Of a stretch of 60,369 bases of DNA, positions 24,359 through 33,437 are shown piece after piece. The translations under genes and the position numbers were made by a program. Numbering within the stretch: position 1 is the stretch's first letter; every line of letters starts with the position of its first letter. The stretch comes from JBBQSU01 sp038234815 (lineage in GTDB: Bacteria; Planctomycetota; Phycisphaerae; Tepidisphaerales; Tepidisphaeraceae): NCBI GenBank assembly GCA_038234815.1, contig JBBQSU010000004.1:1-60369 (forward strand). Direction: 5' to 3'. The notes beneath the pieces are model-generated. The model was not told where the DNA came from. It searched no databases and saw nothing but the letters and a program-made list of their open reading frames with translations.

Positions 24359-26005
24359 TCACGCGCGATTCAGCCAGCGCTTGACCAGATTCGCGGCGGC
24401 GTCGGGGTTCTCTTTCACCATCGTCGAAACTTGATCGAGCATCTGCTGAGTTTTAATGGTGTCCGGGTCCATCTCCAAGGCATCGAGCAGCGCGCCCGCC
24501 TCGCCGGCCTCACCGGCAATCGCTTCGCCCGAATCCAGCCGGTGCGGAACGCCCGGTTCCCTGCTCACGCTGGCAGCCAATGCCGGCATGGGCGAGCCTT
24601 TACGCACCATCAGGCCCATCATCAGCAGGCTGGCGACGGCAAGAATCCCGACGGCGATTTCCTTGGAATACCCCGCGACCGACAAACCGATCGACGACGA
24701 GGCCGACGTCGTTGACGCCATCGCCGCCAGCGGGCTGACATCGATGTAGGTTTCCACCGATACCTCGTCATCCTTTTTCAGGCCGGTGCATTTCTTCACG
24801 TCGTTGCGAATTTTTGGCAGTTCCATGTCCACCAGCGGCTGCAAAACCGCGTCTTCCGGTTCTTTGCCGTTGGGATTTTTCTTCAGCCACATCTGCACGA
24901 AATAACTGCGGGGCACACGGACCGATGCGCCGATGACTGTTTCTTTTCCTGCCGGCGTGCTGATCTGCGATTTGGCCTCGCTGGCCAGGATCTGGAACTT
25001 AGTGCCGGTATCAGTTGAAGTGCTGCTCGAGCCGGAACCTGCGGGGCTGGCGATCTGCGCGCTGACATTGGGCAACACCCCGCCGTCGCCGCTGGCCGCC
25101 GGTGCCGAGTTGGTCGTCTCCTCGGTGTGTTCCTTGGTCTCAATCTCCTTCTGCACCACTTTGGTCGGATCATAGTCGTGACGTTCCTCGGCGATCGTCT
25201 TGTTTTCGACGTCCACCGACACCGTCACGATCACCCCGCGAATGAACGACAACTGTTCGGCCACCTTGTTGGAGAACCAGCGCTCGTATTGCGCTTTGAG
25301 GTCGAAGTAGGAATCACTCATCGCAGTGGGGTCATTGCTGCTCTGAACGCGCTGTGCCACGCCGTCTATAACCACGCTGATGCGTTCCTTGGCCAGACCC
25401 GACTGCGCCCCGGCCACCACGCTGGCGGCGGCGTTGACCAACTGCTTATTCCCGCTGGCACCGGATTGCATCGTGATATTGACGGTGGCGCTGGGCTGCA
25501 CCCCGCCGTCAAAATTTCGCACGCGTGTGGGATCGATCATGACGACGGCGCTGGCCACCCCGGGGAACCGGCCGATGATCCGTGAGAGGGTCATCTCGGC
25601 GGCATGGTTCCAGAATTTGTCGGTCTTTGATGGCCCGTCGAGCGGATTCATCTGCTTGACCATGGCTTCAAAGCCCGATTCGGTGTTTCGGGGAAGGAGC
25701 TGGGAATATCCCAGGCCCGCCAGAATTTCCCAGCGTTTGTCCGCAGGAACCAGCACCTTCTTGTCGGAGGTGACCGAATGCGGAATCCCCTTCATGGCGA
25801 GCTGGTCGGTGATGCGGCCGATGTCTTCGTCGGAAAGGGCTTGGTTGAGCACCGCTTCCATCTCGGCGGTGCCGGCATATTTTCCCCACCACATCATGGT
25901 CATCACCATGATTACCACGAGCGTGCCGGTGAGCATCTTCTGCGAGGCCGAAAGCCCCGAAAGCTGCTGCTGAATTCGATCGAGTTGAACTTTGACAAAA
26001 TCCAT
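24359..26005 (-). CDS. fliF: Flagellar MS-ring protein FliF
   Basis: This 548-residue protein has an N-terminal transmembrane segment (about 22-40), ring-building motif domains, a Ser/Ala/Gly-rich loop at about 290-325 and a second membrane segment (about 435-455). It ends in a C-terminal FliG-binding tail (MLDQVSTMVKENPDAAANLV). Recognisable family segments are SDKKVLVPADKRWEILAGL, RNFDGGVQPSATVNI and DVENKTIAEE. It forms the base on which rotor and export gate assemble. Confidence 0.95.
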   Translation of the reverse strand: MDFVKVQLDRIQQQLSGLSASQKMLTGTLVVIMVMTMMWWGKYAGTAEMEAVLNQALSDEDIGRITDQLAMKGIPHSVTSDKKVLVPADKRWEILAGLGYSQLLPRNTESGFEAMVKQMNPLDGPSKTDKFWNHAAEMTLSRIIGRFPGVASAVVMIDPTRVRNFDGGVQPSATVNITMQSGASGNKQLVNAAASVVAGAQSGLAKERISVVIDGVAQRVQSSNDPTAMSDSYFDLKAQYERWFSNKVAEQLSFIRGVIVTVSVDVENKTIAEERHDYDPTKVVQKEIETKEHTEETTNSAPAASGDGGVLPNVSAQIASPAGSGSSSTSTDTGTKFQILASEAKSQISTPAGKETVIGASVRVPRSYFVQMWLKKNPNGKEPEDAVLQPLVDMELPKIRNDVKKCTGLKKDDEVSVETYIDVSPLAAMASTTSASSSIGLSVAGYSKEIAVGILAVASLLMMGLMVRKGSPMPALAASVSREPGVPHRLDSGEAIAGEAGEAGALLDALEMDPDTIKTQQMLDQVSTMVKENPDAAANLVKRWLNRA

Positions 26006-26112
26006 GGCTTAGACCTCCATGTCCGTGCCGGGATCAAAAACACAATCCACTTTTCATCGAACCCGCCCAGATCAATCATCCAATTGATCGGCCCGGTCCT
26101 TTTCACTCCGCA

Positions 26113-26433
26113 TCATACGGAGATGTTCTTCACTTCTTCATAAGCTTCCATCAACTTACTGCGGATGGCCAGCAGGGTCTTGAAAGCGATGTCTGATTTT
26201 TCCATCGCCGTCATCACGCCGGTCACGTCTTCCGATTTCCCGGTGGCCAGGTCCTGCACCGCCTGGCTGGCATCCTGCTGAAGCTTGGCAACCTCGTCGA
26301 TGCTGTGCTTGAGCGTGTCGGCAAAGCTGGTGGCGCCTGTGGCATCCGCAGCCGGCGCTTTAGCCGGCGAAATTCCGCCACCCGCCACTTTGCCCAAGTT
26401 CAAGTTGTTTATGCCGTCTAGCATGAACTTCAC
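26113..26433 (-). CDS. fliE: Flagellar hook-basal body protein FliE
   Basis: This 106-residue protein has the FliE C-terminal pattern: FADTLKHSIDEVAKLQQDA, a QAVQDLATGKSEDVTGVM segment, and SDIAFKTLLAIRSKLMEAYEE as the closing helix. FliE connects the MS ring and export gate to the rod. The gene lies between flgC and fliF, the usual arrangement. The N-terminal 30 residues are Gly/Ala-rich and poorly conserved. Confidence 0.94.
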   Translation of the reverse strand: MKFMLDGINNLNLGKVAGGGISPAKAPAADATGATSFADTLKHSIDEVAKLQQDASQAVQDLATGKSEDVTGVMTAMEKSDIAFKTLLAIRSKLMEAYEEVKNISV

Positions 26434-26487
26434 TTCAAAAAAGTCGTTTCGGCCCAGGCCCGGTCTTCAGTGCCGCCTTTTACGCTT

Positions 26488-26892
26488 TTAGGCGATCAGT
26501 CGCAAGGAAGAATTTATCATCTGCTTGGTCACGTCCATCATGGTGATGTTCGCCTCGTAGGCACGGCTGGCTTCCAGGGCGTTGACGTACTCAATCGACA
26601 AATCGACATTGGGATACAGCACATAGCCATCGGGGCCGGCATCGGGGTGGCCCGGTTCAAACCGCCGAGAAAATGGCGACTTGTCCAACGCCACTTCCTT
26701 CACATGCACGCCACCCTTGGACGGATCTCCGGCCTGCCCGCTGGCCAGCACCGCAAACCGCCGGCGATATGGCGAGGCCTCGCCTTTGGCATTTCGGGTC
26801 GTGTTGATGTTCAAAATGTTATTGGCGATCGTGTCCATCCGTGTGCGCTGCGCCACCAGTCCGCTTGCGCCCATGTCCAAAGCCTTAAACAT
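26488..26892 (-). CDS. flgC: Flagellar proximal rod protein FlgC
   Basis: This 134-residue protein has the rod-protein N terminus (GASGLVAQRTRMDTIANNIL with a short NINTTRNAKGEASPYRR follow-on). Its C terminus is typical for FlgC: GYVLYPNVDLSIEYVNALEA, then RAYEANITMMDVTKQMINSS. It builds the proximal rod with FlgB and FliE. It follows flgB by 59 bases and precedes fliE by 54. Confidence 0.95.
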   Translation of the reverse strand: MFKALDMGASGLVAQRTRMDTIANNILNINTTRNAKGEASPYRRRFAVLASGQAGDPSKGGVHVKEVALDKSPFSRRFEPGHPDAGPDGYVLYPNVDLSIEYVNALEASRAYEANITMMDVTKQMINSSLRLIA

Positions 26893-26951
26893 CCTTCACC
26901 GTCCTTAAAGGCGTCGATCTTCCGACGCTCATGCCTATTGCAACCCAACGC

Positions 26952-27353
26952 TTATCCAACCCGTTCCTTCAGTGCGCTCTCAATACTCGTAAACTGCTTT
27001 CGCAAAAGCTCGATGAACATATTGTGCATCAGCCCATTCTTGGCTTGATCGGTTACCAGTTGTTCCATCGAACGATTGTTTCCGTCGTGGAACAGAATGC
27101 CGTTTACCGGAAACTGCGTCGGCGAATCAATCCCGTCAAATCCGACCGCGCCCGGCGAGGCGCTTGCGCGGTCCTCGACCCGCTGCCGCAGCGCCCGCTG
27201 AAAGCCTTCAAGTGACAGGTCCTTCTGCCGATAGTTCGGTGTGGACGCATTAACCAGATTTTCAGCAAGCAAATCATGGCGGGCCGACGTAAAGCGCACC
27301 ATCTGCTCCAGCAGTGGCGCGTTCCCCTGATTTAAAAGCCGATCAATGAACAT
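26952..27353 (-). CDS. flgB: Flagellar proximal rod protein FlgB
   Basis: This 133-residue protein has the FlgB pattern: a first helix with LLEQMVRFTSARHDLLAENL, then VNASTPNYRQKDLSLEGFQ, a variable middle, and a C-terminal helix ending FIELLRKQFTSIESALKERV. It is the first structural gene downstream of the sigma-54 activator gene, with a 147-base gap that contains a weak -24/-12-like sequence at 27475-27488. Confidence 0.94.
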   Translation of the reverse strand: MFIDRLLNQGNAPLLEQMVRFTSARHDLLAENLVNASTPNYRQKDLSLEGFQRALRQRVEDRASASPGAVGFDGIDSPTQFPVNGILFHDGNNRSMEQLVTDQAKNGLMHNMFIELLRKQFTSIESALKERVG

Positions 27354-27474
27354 CGCGGGTCCTCATGTATCAAATACCATGCCCGGCGGCACGAAACAGC
27401 AACTTTGCGTCAAATCCACAGACAATTGCCGCGAAATTTCGCTTGGCGGTCCTACCGACACACCGCCGCAACCG

Positions 27475-27488
27475 GCAGTTTTTGCGCC
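27475..27488 (-). promoter_or_regulatory. Weak -24/-12-like sequence before flgB
   Basis: The minus strand reads AGGCGCAAAAACTGCC. GG and GC are spaced by 10 bases, as required for sigma-54, but the -12 element is CTGC rather than TTGC. It lies about 122 bases before flgB, similar to the distance of the better site before flgE. Presence of the cognate activator gene directly upstream makes it plausible, no more. Confidence 0.3.
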
Positions 27489-27500
27489 TGTCGCAGCCTT

Positions 27501-28868
27501 TCACATCACGCTCTCCACCAATTCGCCATCGTCCTTCCACTTCTTCAGTTTAATCCCCAGCGTGCGGACGCCGATGCCTAACGCCCCGGCGGTCTTGATC
27601 CGGTGGCCCTTGAACTGTTGAAGAGTGCTAAGAATCACCTGCTTTTCGATATCGGCCAGAGGCTTGCCGGTTAGACCGCCGGAGCCTGCCCCCGAGCGCG
27701 GTCGCAGCCAAGGCTCGATGGTGTTCGCCCGGATCACGCCCGGTTCGCTTTCGAGCACGCCGGCGCGCTCGACAATGTTTTGCAGTTCCCGCACGTTGCC
27801 CGGCCAGTCATAACGCTGAAGAATGCGCATCGCCTCGGATTCGACGTGCCGAAACGCCGAGTTCTCTCTGCGGGCAATCTGGTGCAGAAAATGACGGACG
27901 AGATCGGCGATGTCTTCGGACCGCTGGCGAAGGGGCGGAAGTTCAACCGGAACGACATTCAGTCGATAAAACAAATCTTGACGGAATTTGCCGTCGGCGA
28001 CGGCCTGTTCAAGGTCGCGGTTGGTAGTGGCGATGATGCGCACGTCCACCTGTTGACTGGCGCTGCTGCCGACACGCTCGAAAACGCTTTCCTGCAGCAC
28101 CCGTAGCAGCTTTGCCTGAAGCGACTGGGCGATTTCGCTGATTTCATCCAGCAGCAATGTCCCGCCATCGGCCAGTTCAAACCGCCCGCGTCGCATTTTA
28201 TCGGCACCGGTGAAGGCGCCCTTTTCGTGACCGAATAACTCCGATTCCAGCAGGTTTTCGCTAAGCGCTGCACAATTCACCGCCAGAAACGGCTTGTCCT
28301 TCCGCTCGCTGGCATGATGGACCGCCCGCGCGACCACTTCCTTGCCCGTGCCACTCTCCCCGCGAATCAGAACAGTCGCGCTGCTCTTGGCCACCAGGTC
28401 GATCTTTCTGCGGATTTCGACCATCGCCTCGGAACTGCCGATAAGCGGCCGCGGAGCGGAAATCTCCGTCATGGACCGAAGGACCGCGTTCTCCTTAATC
28501 AGCCGGTTATGTTCGAGCGTACGATCCACCAGCAATTTGATTTCGTCGCCATCAAACGGCTTTTGAATGTAGTCATAAGCCCCCTGCTTCATCGCCTCGA
28601 CGGCAGTCTGCACCGTTGCAAATGCGGTCATCAGCACCACGGGCAGATCAGACCGGAACTTTTTCACTTCGGCCAGAAGCTCGAGACCGGTCATCCGCGG
28701 CATCTTCAGATCACTGACAACCAGATCGAAGCGCGTGGTCGAATTCAGGCGTGCAATCGCCGACCGGCCATCCCCCGCGGCGATCACTTCATGCCCTTCG
28801 CGGACGAGAATCTGCGCCAGTGAATCACGCATGATTTCCTGGTCGTCCACAATCAAAATACGGGCCAT
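27501..28868 (-). CDS. Sigma-54-dependent flagellar response regulator (NtrC type)
   Basis: This 455-residue protein has a receiver domain (phosphoacceptor D53, with VVLMTAFATV and KPFD) and an AAA+ domain. The AAA+ domain carries Walker A GESGTGKE at 170-177, the sigma-54 contact loop GAFTGA at 217-222 and Walker B LLLDE at 238-242. A C-terminal Fis-type helix-turn-helix has IKTAGALGIGVRTLGIKLK. It resembles FlbD/FlrC/FleR class activators of rod and hook operons. The cognate kinase gene lies 23 bases upstream. A likely target is the -24/-12 motif before flgE. Confidence 0.94.
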   Translation of the reverse strand: MARILIVDDQEIMRDSLAQILVREGHEVIAAGDGRSAIARLNSTTRFDLVVSDLKMPRMTGLELLAEVKKFRSDLPVVLMTAFATVQTAVEAMKQGAYDYIQKPFDGDEIKLLVDRTLEHNRLIKENAVLRSMTEISAPRPLIGSSEAMVEIRRKIDLVAKSSATVLIRGESGTGKEVVARAVHHASERKDKPFLAVNCAALSENLLESELFGHEKGAFTGADKMRRGRFELADGGTLLLDEISEIAQSLQAKLLRVLQESVFERVGSSASQQVDVRIIATTNRDLEQAVADGKFRQDLFYRLNVVPVELPPLRQRSEDIADLVRHFLHQIARRENSAFRHVESEAMRILQRYDWPGNVRELQNIVERAGVLESEPGVIRANTIEPWLRPRSGAGSGGLTGKPLADIEKQVILSTLQQFKGHRIKTAGALGIGVRTLGIKLKKWKDDGELVESVM

Positions 28869-28891
28869 ATCTGCTCCTGCTTTGTAAATAC

Positions 28892-29737
28892 CTAAATTCG
28901 AACCTCAAACCTTGCCCCGCCGTCCGGGTTATTCGTCGCCAGCACCGTACCGTCGTGGGCTTCAACCACACGATGCACGATCGCCAGTCCCAAACCCGTG
29001 CCGGTGGCTTTCGTCGTAAAGAAAGGATTAAAAATGCGGTCCAGCACGGGCGCGGCGATGCCCGGGCCATTGTCACGCACGACCAGGTGAAACTGCCGGG
29101 CATCGGAAGCTTCGGGCGGGGCGAAATAACTGATGCGCACGATTCCGCGGGTTTCAATCGCCTCTGCGGCGTTTAAGACCAAATTTAACAGTGCCTGACC
29201 CACCAGCAGCCCGTCGGCCTGAACCAGCAGGCTTGTCGGGCCGTCGATCCGGCAACAGACGCTGCTGGCAGCGAGGGTCGGTCCGGCCAGGTCGATCGCC
29301 TGACGGACGCAATCGGCCAGGTCCATCTCCGCGATCGTTGGGCGCATTTCTCGTGAGAATTGCAGCACCTGGCCGACCAGCGCCTCAAGCCGTTTCACCC
29401 CGCCGATGATTTTCTTAACAACCTCCAGCGCCGGTGCCTGATCGACCAAATCTTTGGCCAGAACGGAGGCATAAAGCTGGATTCCGCCCAGCGGATTGCG
29501 AATCTCATGCGCCAACCCCGCCGCCATCTCACCCAGCGCCGCGAGGCGATTCTTGCGCTCCAGCAGACGGTTTTTTTCGCTCAGTTCGGCCCGCAACGTG
29601 GAGATTTGTTGCAACAGTTCTTCGTGAGACTGCTGCAGCTTCTCGGTCACTTCGCTGTAGGCCATGATGATGCGCCCCAGCTCTTCAATCCGCTGGGCGT
29701 GCGATGGCGAGGTTGGCAGGGTTTGAGCCAGGTTCAC
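28892..29737 (-). CDS. Cytoplasmic histidine kinase partner of the flagellar regulator
   Basis: This 281-residue kinase has no membrane segment, which fits FlrB/FleS-like soluble flagellar kinases. A coiled coil (about 30-62) precedes the H-box GEMAAGLAHEIRNPLGG, with the phosphorylated His at 77. The ATPase domain has the N-box LLNLVLNAAEAIE, DNGPGIAAPVL, and GTGLGLAIVHRV. It should sense a cytoplasmic assembly checkpoint and phosphorylate the regulator encoded immediately downstream. The start overlaps the flgN-like stop by 4 bases. Confidence 0.92.
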   Translation of the reverse strand: MNLAQTLPTSPSHAQRIEELGRIIMAYSEVTEKLQQSHEELLQQISTLRAELSEKNRLLERKNRLAALGEMAAGLAHEIRNPLGGIQLYASVLAKDLVDQAPALEVVKKIIGGVKRLEALVGQVLQFSREMRPTIAEMDLADCVRQAIDLAGPTLAASSVCCRIDGPTSLLVQADGLLVGQALLNLVLNAAEAIETRGIVRISYFAPPEASDARQFHLVVRDNGPGIAAPVLDRIFNPFFTTKATGTGLGLAIVHRVVEAHDGTVLATNNPDGGARFEVRI

Positions 29738-30198
29738 CGTGAGACATCCATTCTCGATGCGGGCCGGCCATAAGCCGCCGCCGCGTACGTGCGATTGATC
29801 TGCCGGGCTGCCGACGCCGTGTTGATCTGCTTGCCGATGTTCAGTTTGCGTTGCTGAAGCACCAGCGCGTCGTTGCGGTCGGCGGTGTTGATCTGTTCGA
29901 GCAACCGCCGGGTATCCGCGAGCATCTCCTCAGCCAAGGCGCGATCCGATGGATTTAAGTCCCGAACGTAGTCGTTCCATCGCCGCTTGGTCGGGCCGAG
30001 GATCTGTTCCAAATCCGCCACCTGGTCCAGCACCTGCTGTCGCTGGGTTAACACGTTCAGCAGTTCATCGGTGTGATTGTTTTGCACGTGTTCGTGTTGG
30101 ATTTCGGCCAGCTTGGCCAGACGGCCGTAGCAATGCACCTGATCCTGCAAGGCAGTCAAAATCGAATCAACCACTGAAGTCATATCAACTCCCGCCAT
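29734..30198 (-). CDS. flgN: FlgN-like flagellar export chaperone
   Basis: This 154-residue helical protein has a long coiled-coil-like N-terminal half (VVDSILTALQDQVHCYGRLA, then RQQVLDQVADLEQIL) and a C-terminal segment NRTYAAAAYGRPASRMDVSR, which is typical of FlgN-family tails that bind FlgK/FlgL. It overlaps the histidine kinase gene by 4 bases and is the first gene of the flagellar run. Its hook-associated clients FlgK and FlgL are not in the window. The family is poorly conserved, so the assignment leans on pattern and context. Confidence 0.75.
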   Translation of the reverse strand: MAGVDMTSVVDSILTALQDQVHCYGRLAKLAEIQHEHVQNNHTDELLNVLTQRQQVLDQVADLEQILGPTKRRWNDYVRDLNPSDRALAEEMLADTRRLLEQINTADRNDALVLQQRKLNIGKQINTASAARQINRTYAAAAYGRPASRMDVSR

Positions 30199-30236
30199 AC
30201 ATCATCGAAAGCAACGACCCATGGGACCGTGAGGAC

Positions 30237-30254
30237 ACGCCCGCTAGGGGGCGT
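30237..30254 (-). terminator. Hairpin between the TPR gene and flgN-like gene
   Basis: A 6-bp GC-rich stem (acgccc/gggcgt, 30237-30242 with 30249-30254) lies just after the TPR gene stop on the minus strand. No U-run follows, so it may only attenuate or protect the 3' end, separating the TPR gene from the flagellar run. Confidence 0.3.
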
Positions 30255-30269
30255 CTCGCCGTTCAGCCG

Positions 30270-32612
30270 TCACCACATCCCTGCGGCGCTGGTCCATTTC
30301 AGCCACTGCTCCCAATACGTCTTGGGCATTGCGAAAGTGCCGTCGGCAAACGCCTCCTGCGGCATCCTTCGCAAAAGCCACTTGGCCCGTTCGTTGGCCG
30401 TCTTGGCTTCGTCAATTTTTCCCAGCGCGCAATAGGCATTCACAATCTGCACATACGCCGCCAGCGCCGAAGGATCGTCCTGATATCGGAACGCGGCCTG
30501 GTCATACGCCTTGATCGATTCTTCGAACGAGCCAAGGTCATAGAGGCAATCGGCACGGTAAAAATGGCTGAGTTTGTTGTAGAGACGATCGGTCTCGGTT
30601 TTCGGCGGGGCCGTGCGATAGAGGTCCATCGTCTTGTCGTACAGCGTGCGCGCCTTTACCAGCCGCTCGCGCCGGGCCTGAGTGGCCTCGGTCAGATCGA
30701 TCGGTTGCGAGCCAGGCCCGGTGGCCGTGTTGATCGCTCTGACCTCCAGCAATGAGGCGCTCTTGCGATAGCTGTCGGCCATGAGAAACGTCAATTGTCC
30801 GACGCGCTCATCGGTGGGATATCGCTGTACCAGTTCTTCCAGTCGTGCCACCGCAGCCTCATAGCGATTGGTGCGGTAATAAAGCTGGGCCAGTTCCCAA
30901 AGGCCCATCTTGAATTCTTCGGCAGCGGGGGTAATCAGCGGGTTGTTATCGACCACACTCAGCAGCACGCTCTCCGCCTTGCTACAACTTTCCGGACCTT
31001 TGGCGATGTACGCCTGCGCCAACGGGACCGCGGACTTGCTGGCGGCCAGACTTTGCGGGTAGCGGAACTGGTTGCGCTGATAGGCGGCAATGGCCTTATC
31101 GAACAGGCCCGACGCCTGATAGGCCCTGCCCAGGCGCAGCAGCGCCGACGGAGCAAGCGGGTCTTCCGGTCGCTCGGCGACGAAAAGTTCGAGCGACGAA
31201 ATCACGTTCTGGGTGTTCGATGCCCGGTCATAGAGATCGACGCCCTTCCACAACGCATCGCCATATCCCTTGTCGTCGAGCAGTGTCAGCCCACGAGAAT
31301 AGGCCACGAACGCATCGCCGGCCCGCGTGCGCGTTTCACGGACGAGTTTGATCCTGCGAATTTTCTCGGGCGCGCTGGCCACCGCGATCGTCTCGTCGAT
31401 CTGGTCGGCCCGGCGGTCCAGCACGTCGCCCAGCCGGGCAAAAAACTGCGGCCCGGGTTCGGGCACAAGCATTTGCTCGTAAGCCAGCACCTCGAGTGCC
31501 CCTTCGTATTGCCCGCGTGATGCAAGCGTGGCTGTGGCCTGACGTAGACCCGTGACAGCAATCGACTTGTACTTTTCGCGAGATTGGCGCGTCGTCACCT
31601 GGTTGACCAGGTCGTGCAGGTCCTGCAGGCCGGCCTCATCTTCCTTGAGTTCGATCCGGCAAACCCCCCGGCTCAGCCGTGCGGGGGTTGCCACTGCGGC
31701 ATCGGGGTGGCCTACCAGCACGTCCTGATAGAACGACATCGCCAGTTGGAACTCGCGCTTTTCCTGATGGATGGTTCCGAGCACATAAGCGGCGTCACCG
31801 TCGAGCGCGTGCTGGGTCTTGAGTTGATCGCGAGCCAGGCGAAGCAGGCGACCAGCGCCGGTGCTGTCGCCGAGGCGCAAGGCGCAGACGCCCAGCCAGT
31901 AGTTAGCTTCGCCTTGCGTCAGGGGATCGGGATCGAGCAGCAGCGCCGAGTTCAGTAGTGACCGGGCTTCGGGGTAATTCTCGCGTGCAATCAACAGGCG
32001 CGCCTGCTGGCTCATCGCCCAGGCGCGCTCGGTGTCACTCAAGTCATGACTTTTCAGGTACGCTTCGAGTGAAAATTCGGCGGGGCCGGGATCGTTGGAA
32101 TCCAACTGCAGATCAATGACCTTGCGCTGAAGGTGCAACGCCAGCGAGGCGTCCAGGGCAATCGCCTTTCGATAGGATTCCAAGGCCTCGGCGTTGCGTT
32201 CGAGCGATTCATAGCTTTCACCCATCCGGCGAAGCACGTCCGCAGTCACTTTCACGCCCTGCGATATAGCGATGCGCGATTGATCGATAATGCGGGCGTG
32301 CAAAGTCCGCGACGTGTCGCGCCGCTGTTTCATCGCCTGCTCGATCGATTCGGCCACCATCAGATGCACTTTGGCTTCGCGATCGAGATCAAGTTTTTCG
32401 GTGCTGAGCAGACGGTTGAGTTGTTCGTTCGCGGCTTCGGCGCGCTTTTGCTTCAGTAACACGCGGGCCACATCAATTTTGTCGTCGATGGTTGGACCGG
32501 GCTGGGGATCGATGAACAGATAGCCTGCGTAGCCAAAGAGACCCAACGAGACCACAAGCAAGGGAAACTGCCAGAGCTTAGAGAGGCGTGATTGCGTGCG
32601 CCGGGATGCCAT
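30270..32612 (-). CDS. Membrane-anchored tetratricopeptide repeat protein
   Basis: This 780-residue protein has a short basic N terminus, a single transmembrane helix (FPLLVVSLGLFGYAGYLF, about 16-33), and then many tetratricopeptide repeats across the rest. Examples are SYESLERNAEALESYRKAIA, ANYWLGVCALRLGDSTGAGR, LGRAYQASGLFDKAIAAYQR and DLGSFEESIKAYDQAAFRYQ. It should be a periplasm-facing scaffold. No enzymatic domain is visible. It lies upstream of the flagellar run in the same orientation, but a 71-base gap with a hairpin separates them, so a flagellar role is not implied. Confidence 0.88.
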   Translation of the reverse strand: MASRRTQSRLSKLWQFPLLVVSLGLFGYAGYLFIDPQPGPTIDDKIDVARVLLKQKRAEAANEQLNRLLSTEKLDLDREAKVHLMVAESIEQAMKQRRDTSRTLHARIIDQSRIAISQGVKVTADVLRRMGESYESLERNAEALESYRKAIALDASLALHLQRKVIDLQLDSNDPGPAEFSLEAYLKSHDLSDTERAWAMSQQARLLIARENYPEARSLLNSALLLDPDPLTQGEANYWLGVCALRLGDSTGAGRLLRLARDQLKTQHALDGDAAYVLGTIHQEKREFQLAMSFYQDVLVGHPDAAVATPARLSRGVCRIELKEDEAGLQDLHDLVNQVTTRQSREKYKSIAVTGLRQATATLASRGQYEGALEVLAYEQMLVPEPGPQFFARLGDVLDRRADQIDETIAVASAPEKIRRIKLVRETRTRAGDAFVAYSRGLTLLDDKGYGDALWKGVDLYDRASNTQNVISSLELFVAERPEDPLAPSALLRLGRAYQASGLFDKAIAAYQRNQFRYPQSLAASKSAVPLAQAYIAKGPESCSKAESVLLSVVDNNPLITPAAEEFKMGLWELAQLYYRTNRYEAAVARLEELVQRYPTDERVGQLTFLMADSYRKSASLLEVRAINTATGPGSQPIDLTEATQARRERLVKARTLYDKTMDLYRTAPPKTETDRLYNKLSHFYRADCLYDLGSFEESIKAYDQAAFRYQDDPSALAAYVQIVNAYCALGKIDEAKTANERAKWLLRRMPQEAFADGTFAMPKTYWEQWLKWTSAAGMW

Positions 32613-32888
32613 GGCGTCCGTGCCTTTCCACGAGCTTCAACCGATTGATTCGGTGCCGCATTGGACCGGCCATCCATAGCCGTATCTCCGCAGCTTCTCG
32701 TGATTCATCACCGTCGAGCCGCATGCGGAATGGGAACACCCGCAAGCGACGACGCGCAAATACTACCGGCGACGGCAGTTTTGGCAAGGGTGTGTCCGAT
32801 AACATTTCGCTTTTTTTGATCGCAGTGCAGGCGCAAAATCTGCGCCCTCCGGAGAAACCCCCGGCGCCGCGACGCCCCGCCAATCCAA
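32613..32888. other. Intergenic gap holding a REP-like palindrome
   Basis: This 276-base gap between the DUF1844 stop and the TPR start has no supported gene. It contains a short palindromic sequence at 32819-32849 that recurs near 15664-15692; see the repeat entry. Confidence 0.45.
32819..32849. repeat. REP-like palindromic repeat, copy 2
   Basis: The sequence gatcgcag, a short spacer, then gcgcaaaatctgcgccctc can form a GCGCA/TGCGC hairpin. A near-identical block (atcgcag, spacer, gcgcagaatctgcgccctc) occurs at about 15664-15692 in the fliL-flbD gap. Two intergenic copies of the same palindromic core suggest a dispersed repetitive extragenic element. Confidence 0.5.
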
Positions 32889-33344
32889 TTACATGGAATA
32901 CCGCGACGCGACTTGAACGAACTGCATCCGGGTTTGATAGAGCGCGGTATCGAGCAGCCGCTTTTCGTCGTCCGACAGGTTTCCGCGAGTCTTTTCTTCC
33001 AGCACGACCAGGGAGTCGATGTGATGCTTGGCCAAATCCAGCGCCGCGGGGACATCGGCCCCCTGCGACTGCACCTCCATCATCGCGTAAAGCGCCTGAG
33101 TCATCATCGTTTCCACCAAAGTGGGGAAACTTGCCTGCGGAATTTCGCGGCGTTTGCCAGCGGCGGTGGTTCGACCCGCAGCGGCCGGGCGGTCTGCCGG
33201 GGAGGCCGCAGGTGGGGCTGACGACGCAGGCGCGGTCTTGGCCGGTTCGGGCTTTTGTGCCTGCTCGACCAGCTTGCGCTTTTCCTCCTGCGCCTGCTTT
33301 TTCCAGTCGGTATCAATATGCAATGACAACTTTTCTTCGGCCAT
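32889..33344 (-). CDS. DUF1844 domain protein
   Basis: From the ATG at 33342-33344 this is a 151-residue protein beginning MAEEKLSLHIDTDWKKQAQ. A 25-residue longer start is possible but not family-like. After a charged, Ala/Pro-rich linker, the DUF1844 domain runs from FPTLVETMMTQALYAMMEV to LAKHHIDSLVVLEEKTRGNL and the closing helix. This small helical domain is common in planctomycetes and deltaproteobacteria and has no assigned function. Expected to be cytoplasmic. It lies 93 bases downstream of mnmE. Confidence 0.85.
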   Translation of the reverse strand: MAEEKLSLHIDTDWKKQAQEEKRKLVEQAQKPEPAKTAPASSAPPAASPADRPAAAGRTTAAGKRREIPQASFPTLVETMMTQALYAMMEVQSQGADVPAALDLAKHHIDSLVVLEEKTRGNLSDDEKRLLDTALYQTRMQFVQVASRYSM

Positions 33345-33437
33345 AAAAAACTCTCCATTGGCAAAACGAGAGGTCCATTCTACGCCCGTCCCGCCGATTC
33401 CCCAAAGGTCCGGGCGCAATTCCCTGTCCGGCAGCGA

